A stretch of 9,271 nt of DNA from Desulfovibrio sp. (GTDB taxonomy: Bacteria > Desulfobacterota > Desulfovibrionia > Desulfovibrionales > Desulfovibrionaceae), in assembly GCA_009773975.1 (NCBI GenBank), contig VSMX01000011.1, forward strand, positions 1-9,271, in the 5' to 3' direction. The notes beneath the pieces were generated by a model, which was not told where the DNA came from, searched no databases, and saw nothing but the letters and a program-made list of their open reading frames with translations. Made by a program: the position numbers and the translations under genes. This document shows positions 1 through 4,483 of this stretch, one piece after another (within the stretch, counting starts at the first letter, position 1; every line of letters begins with the position of its first letter).

Positions 1-556
1 TCTTTCGGAGATTATTTGTTTTTCGGCGCCGTCAGCGGACATACTCCGCAAGATTTACCCGGAAGCCGCGGAAAAGAATCGCCTTGTGCCCCACAAGCCG
101 CTTGTTTCCTGGCCAAAGCGCTTTGTGCCGCCGCCTGGGGGGCCGATGCGGGTGGCTGTTATTGGCAATATCAATGTGCCCAAGGGGCTTGATATTGTCA
201 AGGAACTGCATGGCCTGCTGGCCAGGGATGAGCAGCTGATTGTGCTGGGCGGGTGCGAAGGCTTTGCGCCGGATTCGGAGAAAGTTGTCTTTCATGGCGC
301 GTATCAGCGGGAAGAACTGCCGGCCCTGCTTGAGCGCTATGGGGTAACGGTCGCGCTTGTGCCTTCTGTCTGGCCGGAGACTTTTTGCTATGTTGTGCAG
401 GAGTGCATGGGCCTGGGCTTGCCCCTGGTCTGCTTTGGGCTGGGCGCGCAGGCAGAGCGCGTAAGAAATTATGATCGCGGCCTGCTGGCAAGCGAAATCA
501 CAGCCGCCAGCGCGTACCAGGCCTTGCGGGAACTTGACGCCCGCAGGAGCCAGTGA
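1..556 (+). CDS. Glycosyltransferase, GT-B fold, C-terminal part (5' end outside window)
   Basis: The open frame runs in from the left edge (first complete codon at 2) to a TGA at 554-556, giving 184 visible residues, so the start codon is outside the window. What is visible matches the C-terminal, nucleotide-sugar-binding half of a GT-B transferase. There is a beta-strand/loop opening GNINVPKG near residue 56, then the E-x7-E signature ETFCYVVQE (Glu126 and Glu134 of the visible part), followed by GLPLVCFGLGAQAERV. In the GT4-like families these glutamates contact the donor sugar nucleotide. The likely role is transfer of a sugar to a lipid-linked or surface glycan at the cytoplasmic face of the membrane; donor and acceptor cannot be read from sequence. 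The following methyltransferase, with its polysaccharide-cluster style tail, supports this. An internal GTG at 86 would give a shorter frame but cuts into the domain and is not a credible start. Confidence 0.85.
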   Translation, partial: LSEIICFSAPSADILRKIYPEAAEKNRLVPHKPLVSWPKRFVPPPGGPMRVAVIGNINVPKGLDIVKELHGLLARDEQLIVLGGCEGFAPDSEKVVFHGAYQREELPALLERYGVTVALVPSVWPETFCYVVQECMGLGLPLVCFGLGAQAERVRNYDRGLLASEITAASAYQALRELDARRSQ

Positions 557-657
557 GGGTTTCTGTCGGGATTTTCCCTGCCGCCTCGACCGTATGCCAT
601 GATCTGCCCACAGTACAAAACGCACACTGTAACATAATGGCACTATAACTACCGCTG

Positions 658-709
658 ACGCCTGGGAGCGCAGCTGCCAGGCGTGGCTGTCGCAGGGGTA
701 ACTCCTGCG
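658..709 (+). promoter_or_regulatory. Two tandem stem-loops in the methyltransferase 5' leader
   Basis: The first hairpin pairs 658-665 with 677-684 (ACGCCTGG / CCAGGCGT, 8 bp, no mismatch, 11-nt loop). The second pairs 691-698 with 702-709 (CGCAGGGG / CTCCTGCG, 8 bp including one G-T, 3-nt loop). Neither is followed by a run of T on the + strand, so they do not look like intrinsic terminators. They end 42 nt before the Shine-Dalgarno. They may protect the mRNA end or affect translation, or they may be chance pairing in GC-rich DNA. Confidence 0.35.
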
Positions 710-750
710 AATCACAAGCGCCACAAGCCAAAACCCAGCTTTCCAGCCAA

Positions 751-755
751 AAGGA
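751..755 (+). promoter_or_regulatory. Shine-Dalgarno that fixes the methyltransferase start at 765
   Basis: AAGGA lies 9 nt upstream of ATG 765. It is the only good ribosome binding site ahead of this reading frame; neither ATA 891 nor GTG 1053 has one. It is the main reason for placing the original start at 765, upstream of the in-frame TGA. Confidence 0.65.
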
Positions 756-764
756 CAAAATTCC

Positions 765-1850
765 ATGACCGCCAAGACGCCAGACATGACCGCTCTGCCC
801 TTGCAAGACCCCGGGCCTACCGCCAGGGAACTACTCTTCCTCGCTTCGATAACGGGGGATGCCGCAACGGCGCTGCAAGTTCCGCAATGAATAGCCGGCC
901 GCGCCTGGACCGGCCACATCCCCTTCGCCTTCTGGGTCACTCGCCAATGCGCCCCCCAGACCTTCGTCGAGCTCGGCAGCCACTACGGCGTCAGCTTCGG
1001 CGCCTTCTGCCAGCAAGCCCTGCAAAACCCCGGCGACTGCCTCTGCTACGCCGTGGACACCTGGAAAGGCGACGAACAGGCAGGATTTTACGGTGAGGAA
1101 GTTTTCAACGACATTGCAACCTACATGCATAAAAACTACGCCGGCCGCGCCCACCTGGTGCGAACAACCTTTGACGAGGCCGCGGGGATTTTTGATGACG
1201 GCGGCATAGACCTCCTGCACATTGACGGCTACCACTCCAAAGAGGCCATGCTTCATGATTTCGAGACCTGGCTGCCAAAAATGAGCGAGCGCGGCATTAT
1301 CCTGATGCACGATATCAACGCCCGCATCCCCGGTTACACCGGCTTTGACGCCTGGCGCGAAATAGCGGCCAAATATCCCCATTTCCGCTTTGACCACTGC
1401 TACGGCCTGGGCGTTGTGCTTGTTGGTTCAAATCCGCCCGCGCCCCTTGTGGAACTGGCCAGCCTGGGCCAGGAGGCCGCCGATATGGCGCGACGTTATT
1501 TTTCCCATGCCGGCGCAATCTGCGAGGCCTTGTTTGCCAGGGTTGGAGAAGCGCAGGAGCAGGAAAAAAGAAATACGGAGCATGTTGCCAGCCTTGAAGC
1601 GCAAATCAGAGCCAACGGGGAGGCCCACGCCAGGGAGCTTGACGAGATTGGCGCGCGGCACACTGCCGAAATTGAGGCCCATGAAAGGCGTCGGGAGGAG
1701 GAGAAGCGAAAAGGCGAGGCCGAAGCGCGGGATCTGCGCCAGGAAATAGCCAAACTGAAGGAACTTGTCGCCGGCTACGCAAACAGCAAATCCTGGAAGC
1801 TGACAGAACCCTTGAGGATGGTCGGCCGGGCTGTGCGGAGGAAGGGGTAG
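765..1850 (+). pseudogene. Class I SAM-dependent methyltransferase with C-terminal coiled coil, interrupted by in-frame TGA
   Basis: One reading frame runs from ATG 765 to TAG 1848-1850 (361 residues) but has a TGA at 888-890 (codon 42). Codons 1-41 and 43-361 are otherwise open and read as one protein. After the stop comes AWTGHIPFAFW, then the SAM-binding glycine motif VELGSHYGVS (residues 68-77), the acidic residue after strand 2 (Asp98 in AVDTWKG), the strand-4 region DLLHIDGYH (149-157) and GIILMHDI, as in Methyltransf_24-type small-molecule or glycan methyltransferases. Residues about 262-345 form a charged coiled coil, and the protein ends in NSKSWKLTEPLR, a tail often seen on glycosyltransferases and methyltransferases of surface polysaccharide loci. 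The likely role was methylation of a surface glycan. If the TGA is real and not read through, only a 41-residue peptide is made. A GTG at 1053 would lack the SAM motif and has no ribosome binding site. A sequencing error is the main alternative. Confidence 0.75.
888..890 (+). other. In-frame TGA stop breaking the methyltransferase
   Basis: The codons around it are GTT CCG CAA TGA ATA GCC GGC. A single C-to-T change from CGA (Arg) or G-to-A change from TGG (Trp) would create it. The base after the stop is A, a context known in E. coli to make UGA comparatively leaky. The sequence itself is clear; whether it is a true mutation or a base-call error cannot be decided here. Confidence 0.8.
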
Positions 1851-1883
1851 AGCTGATTTGGCGTAGCGGTAGTGATGAAACAG

Positions 1884-1910
1884 GACTTTACCGCGATAAA
1901 AGTCAATTTT
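1884..1910 (+). terminator. Possible weak terminator after the methyltransferase
   Basis: GACTTT (1884-1889) pairs with AAAGTC (1899-1904) across a 9-nt loop and is followed by AATTTT (1905-1910). The stem is short and AT-rich. It lies 33 nt after the TAG at 1848-1850. It may act together with the next element. Confidence 0.25.
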
Positions 1911-1917
1911 AGTCCCC

Positions 1918-1945
1918 AAAAAAGCGCCTCGCGGCCGTTTTTTCA
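1918..1945. terminator. Candidate bidirectional terminator between convergent genes
   Basis: A7 (1918-1924) and T6 (1939-1944) flank a GC-rich core that can fold as GCC (1927-1929) / GGC (1934-1936) with a TCGC loop and two mismatches below it. The A and T tracts extend the stem and supply a U-run for transcripts from either side. It sits between the + strand methyltransferase stop (1850) and the - strand kinase stop (2032), where a shared terminator would be expected. The GC core is only 3 bp perfect, so strength is uncertain. Confidence 0.4.
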
Positions 1946-2031
1946 CATCAAGCCGAATAGCTGTCTGGGCGAAGACGTCTATTTTATGACAGGGCGCAAG
2001 AAAGCTTGAAAACATAACGCGACGGCACGGC

Positions 2032-4290
2032 TTATCGCCCCAAAAACTTGTCCAGGGCTGCGAAAAGCGCGGCGACATCAATAGGCTTGCCGATATGGTC
2101 ATTCATGCCAGCTTCCCTGGCATTGGCCACATCCTCGTCAAATGAATTGGCCGTCATGGCCAGGATGGGCACGGTGGCCGCGTCCGTCCGCGCCAGCTTG
2201 CGGATCTCGCGCGTGGCCTCATAACCGTCCATAACCGGCATCTGGATATCCATAAGCACCAGGTCGTAATAGCCGGGTTCGGTTTCGGCAAATTTTTTCA
2301 CCCCGGCCTCGCCGTTTTCGGCATGCTCCACATCCACGCCGACCATTTCCAGGAATTCCTGGGCAATTTCCCTGTTGAACTCGTTATCCTCAACCAGCAA
2401 AACGCGCTTGCCCGCGAATTTTGGCTCCGGGGCGCTTTCCGCCATTTCGCCATCATCCTCTTTCGCGCCATTCCGCCCGCTGATGGCCGTTTCATCGGGC
2501 GCCTCGCCCTGCATGGCAACCATCCGGGCAGGGCTCTGGCCGGATTTTATTGTCCTGGCATTGGGGCCGGCAATTTCCAGCGGCAGCTCGACAGTGAAAC
2601 TCGTGCCCCTGTCTTCCTCGGACTGCACGTCGATGGTTCCGCCAAGCAGGATTACAAGATTGAAGACTATAGCCAGGCCCAGGCCGCCGCCGCGCCGCCC
2701 GGTCAGGCCGGGGCGTTTGGCCTGTTCGAAAGGCTCGTACAGCCTTTCCAGAAATTCGCTGCTCATGCCTATGCCGTTATCGCTGACAACAAAGCTGACA
2801 ATGGCCGTATGACCAACCCTCTTGCCAACTTCCACAACCAGGCTTATGCGCCCGCGATCCGGCGTGAATTTCACGGCATTGGAAAGGAGCTTGAGCAAAA
2901 TCTGCATGATGCGCCTGGCATCGCCGACAAATTTGCCGCTGTCGGCATCGTAAATCTGGATATCGAAACGCTGCTCATGTTCCGCGGCCTTCTGGCGAAT
3001 GAGAAAACCGGCATCCTCCACACACTTGCGCAGACTGAAAGTCTGGTGTTCGATAATCAGCTTGCCGCCGTAAATTTCGGCCATGTCCAGGACATCGTTG
3101 ATCAGCCCGAGAAGATGTCTTGAGGAATCGGAAATTTTATAGAGGCAGTCCAGGGTCTTGCCCCTGTCCCCGATCTTGTTGATGGCGATTGTCGTCATGC
3201 CGATAATCGCGTTCATCGGCGTGCGAACCTCGTGCGACATGTGGGCGAGGAAATTGCTTCTGGCCTCGTTTGCTTCCCTGGCTACCTCAAGGGCGTCCGC
3301 AAGCTCCTGCTCGTGCAGAATCGCGGCTGTCTGGTCGCTAAGGACGGCAATGTGCTTTTCCGGAACTCCCATCTCGGAACAGATAGGATAGACGCGGATC
3401 CTGAACATCTTGCGGCTTTTCCGAAAACCGGCGTCAGTCTCGCTTGTTTCGCAATCCTCGCTTTCGCCCATTCTTTCCATCAGCCACTGGGCGCCGGCAT
3501 TTTCCATCCTCGAATAAAGGAGCTTGGGATTGGAGGTAATGGCCTTGCTGTCCAGGCCCAGCACCCTTGTACTGTTCGAGCTGACATATTCGAATGTCCC
3601 GGTGGGATTTGAAATGATGAAGACATTGTCGATCGTGCCCGAAAGCAGGCTGAAAAGCCTTTCGTTATACCTGAGGGCTTTTGTGGCCTGTCTGCGGAGC
3701 CAGTCATTATACAAAAGCGTCAGAATCAAGAAAATGCCGGTTGCCACGGCAATGAATTTGTCGAGAAGATGGCGCCAATGCAAATTCTGGCGGATTTCCC
3801 TGCCTCTTTCGTCCGCCGCCTGGCTTATCCTGGCAAGCACGCCGCTGATAGCATCCAGGCGCGGGCCGATCTTTTCCATATAAAATCCAAAGGCGCGCTG
3901 CGGGTATTCCAGATTGCCCATGTCCGAAGCTGTTTCGAGCCTCAGGCGCTGCAGGCTGGCCGCCTGCTTTTCCAGGCGTTCCACAAGCTCCGCCTCCCCC
4001 TCGCCCAGCCGCTCCCCGATTTCCCTGATGGATTCGGACTGCGCCGCGTTATGCTCGCTGATCATTTGTCCGATGCGCTGCAAATTGATTGGCGTTGACT
4101 GGAAAACATCGCTCAAATTGTCCCTGAGTGTCTGCAGGCGGTAAAACATGTCCCGCACCTCAAGGGAGACATCATAGGGCACCCGATAAAATTTCTCCAG
4201 TTCGTCATCGCTTTCACGCACGCTGAGAAAAACAAAAACTACATAAGCGCAAATACAGACGTAAGGGAGTATTCTCAGCCCCAGCTTCAT
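2032..4290 (-). CDS. Membrane-bound PAS hybrid sensor histidine kinase with C-terminal receiver
   Basis: 752 residues from ATG 4290. AAAGG at 4300-4304 gives 9-nt spacing to that ATG; a TTG at 4296 in the same frame would be only 3 nt from it. Order of parts: membrane segment (about 6-23), a largely helical extracytoplasmic region (25-175) with heptad-like stretches, a second membrane segment (about 177-195), a PAS-like domain (211-323), and the HisKA H-box HMSHEVRTP with phospho-acceptor His353. The HATPase part has the N box with Asn471 (LLSNAVKF), SDNGIGM with Asp504, and GGLGLAI (about 535-541). The receiver spans 628-752 with acidic pair Glu634/Asp635, phospho-acceptor Asp681 (LMDIQMP), Thr713 and Lys735. 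All catalytic residues are present, so it should autophosphorylate His353 and pass phosphate to Asp681. There is no HPt domain and no adjacent output regulator, so an orphan partner elsewhere is implied. The signal is unknown; both the periplasmic helices and the PAS domain are candidates. Confidence 0.93.
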   Translation of the reverse strand: MKLGLRILPYVCICAYVVFVFLSVRESDDELEKFYRVPYDVSLEVRDMFYRLQTLRDNLSDVFQSTPINLQRIGQMISEHNAAQSESIREIGERLGEGEAELVERLEKQAASLQRLRLETASDMGNLEYPQRAFGFYMEKIGPRLDAISGVLARISQAADERGREIRQNLHWRHLLDKFIAVATGIFLILTLLYNDWLRRQATKALRYNERLFSLLSGTIDNVFIISNPTGTFEYVSSNSTRVLGLDSKAITSNPKLLYSRMENAGAQWLMERMGESEDCETSETDAGFRKSRKMFRIRVYPICSEMGVPEKHIAVLSDQTAAILHEQELADALEVAREANEARSNFLAHMSHEVRTPMNAIIGMTTIAINKIGDRGKTLDCLYKISDSSRHLLGLINDVLDMAEIYGGKLIIEHQTFSLRKCVEDAGFLIRQKAAEHEQRFDIQIYDADSGKFVGDARRIMQILLKLLSNAVKFTPDRGRISLVVEVGKRVGHTAIVSFVVSDNGIGMSSEFLERLYEPFEQAKRPGLTGRRGGGLGLAIVFNLVILLGGTIDVQSEEDRGTSFTVELPLEIAGPNARTIKSGQSPARMVAMQGEAPDETAISGRNGAKEDDGEMAESAPEPKFAGKRVLLVEDNEFNREIAQEFLEMVGVDVEHAENGEAGVKKFAETEPGYYDLVLMDIQMPVMDGYEATREIRKLARTDAATVPILAMTANSFDEDVANAREAGMNDHIGKPIDVAALFAALDKFLGR

Positions 4291-4313
4291 TCGCAAGCAC
4301 CTTTGTTATTGAC

Positions 4314-4349
4314 AAAAAGCGCCCGAAGGCCGGAATGCTTCCGGGCAGC
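4314..4349 (-). terminator. Terminator-like hairpin in the histidine kinase leader (possible attenuator)
   Basis: Read on the - strand, GCCCG-G-AAG (4346-4338) pairs with CTT-CGGGC (4328-4321) with a single bulged base. A further GC pairing at the base (4349-4348 with 4320-4319) leaves one bulged base, and TTTTT (4318-4314) follows directly. The loop side contains a competing perfect hairpin, CCGGAA (4344-4339) with TTCCGG (4335-4330), that would break the terminator stem. The kinase Shine-Dalgarno lies 10 nt downstream. It could be an attenuator, or simply a second terminator for peptidase transcripts. Confidence 0.45.
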
Positions 4350-4368
4350 GATTTATAAAGATGAAAGT

Positions 4369-4403
4369 CCGCACAATTGGCGCGGGGAGCGCAATTTGTG
4401 CGG
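4369..4403. repeat. Inverted repeat, 15-bp imperfect stem
   Basis: 4369-4383 pairs with 4389-4403 across a 5-base loop, with 13 of 15 positions matched (outer 8 and inner 4 perfect; mismatches at 4377/4395 and 4379/4393). No T-run follows on the - strand, so for kinase transcription it is not a normal terminator. On the + strand it is followed by ATTAAAAATTTTT. It may be an operator-like palindrome, an mRNA structure, or part of a composite terminator. Confidence 0.4.
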
Positions 4404-4425
4404 CATTAAAAATTTTTGAAAGGGC

Positions 4426-4458
4426 TTGGGGAAAACCTTTTTACAAGGTTTTCCCCAA
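4426..4458 (-). terminator. Probable terminator of the M16 peptidase gene
   Basis: 4426-4439 pairs perfectly with 4445-4458 (14 bp, core GGGGAAAACC / GGTTTTCCCC, 5-nt loop). It starts 25 nt after the peptidase TAG. On the - strand the downstream sequence is GCCCTTTC and then AAAAATTTTT, so the T-rich part is displaced rather than immediate. From memory, similar G4A4CC hairpins recur after genes in Desulfovibrio genomes; that resemblance is not checked here. Confidence 0.6.
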
Positions 4459-4483
4459 AGAAATCATTTTATAAAAACCATCA

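Larger units (their letters stand above)
557..764 (+). other. Intergenic leader between glycosyltransferase and methyltransferase
   Basis: This 208-bp gap has no credible gene on either strand. It holds two stem-loops (658-684 and 691-709) and the Shine-Dalgarno of the next gene (751-755). AT-rich hexamers CATAAT (633-638) and TATAAC (644-649) could serve as -10 elements, but neither has a convincing -35 at 16-18 bp, so I do not call a promoter. No T-tract terminator follows the glycosyltransferase stop, so read-through into the next gene is possible. Confidence 0.5.
4291..4483 (-). other. Intergenic region with three stem-loops between peptidase and histidine kinase
   Basis: There is no credible coding sequence in these 193 bp. 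In the direction of transcription it holds a 14-bp perfect hairpin just after the peptidase stop (4458-4426), a second 15-bp imperfect hairpin (4403-4369), a TATAAA hexamer (4357-4352) without a good -35, and a terminator-like hairpin with five T's (4349-4314) ending 24 nt before the kinase ATG. The kinase probably has its own promoter here or is controlled by read-through. Confidence 0.5.

Noticed and set aside
633..652. Sigma-54 type promoter around TGGCAC (638-643)
   Set aside because: The invariant GC at the -12 position is missing; ten bases after GG (639-640) the sequence is AC. The nearby sigma-70-like -10 hexamers lack a matching -35.
888..914. TGA 888 as a selenocysteine codon
   Set aside because: A GCCGG/CCGGC hairpin (894-898 with 910-914) follows, but it begins only 3 nt after the TGA, unlike the usual bacterial SECIS spacing. 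The residue is in a linker before the Rossmann fold with no redox role, and no selenoprotein methyltransferase of this type is known to me.
32..940. 302-codon open frame on the - strand across the glycosyltransferase
   Set aside because: It lies antisense to a well-supported gene. Its translation is low-complexity, rich in Arg, Pro and Gln, with no recognisable motif. GC-rich codon usage commonly leaves such open antisense frames.
1053..1850. GTG 1053 as the true methyltransferase start
   Set aside because: It has no ribosome binding site and would remove the SAM-binding glycine motif at 966-995. The frame is open and family-like upstream to 891 and again from 765 to 887.
4352..4357. TATAAA as the -10 of a histidine kinase promoter
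   Set aside because: The best -35-like hexamer, TTGTGC, is only 13 bp upstream on the - strand, too close for sigma-70. It is kept only as an alternative explanation for the leader hairpin.
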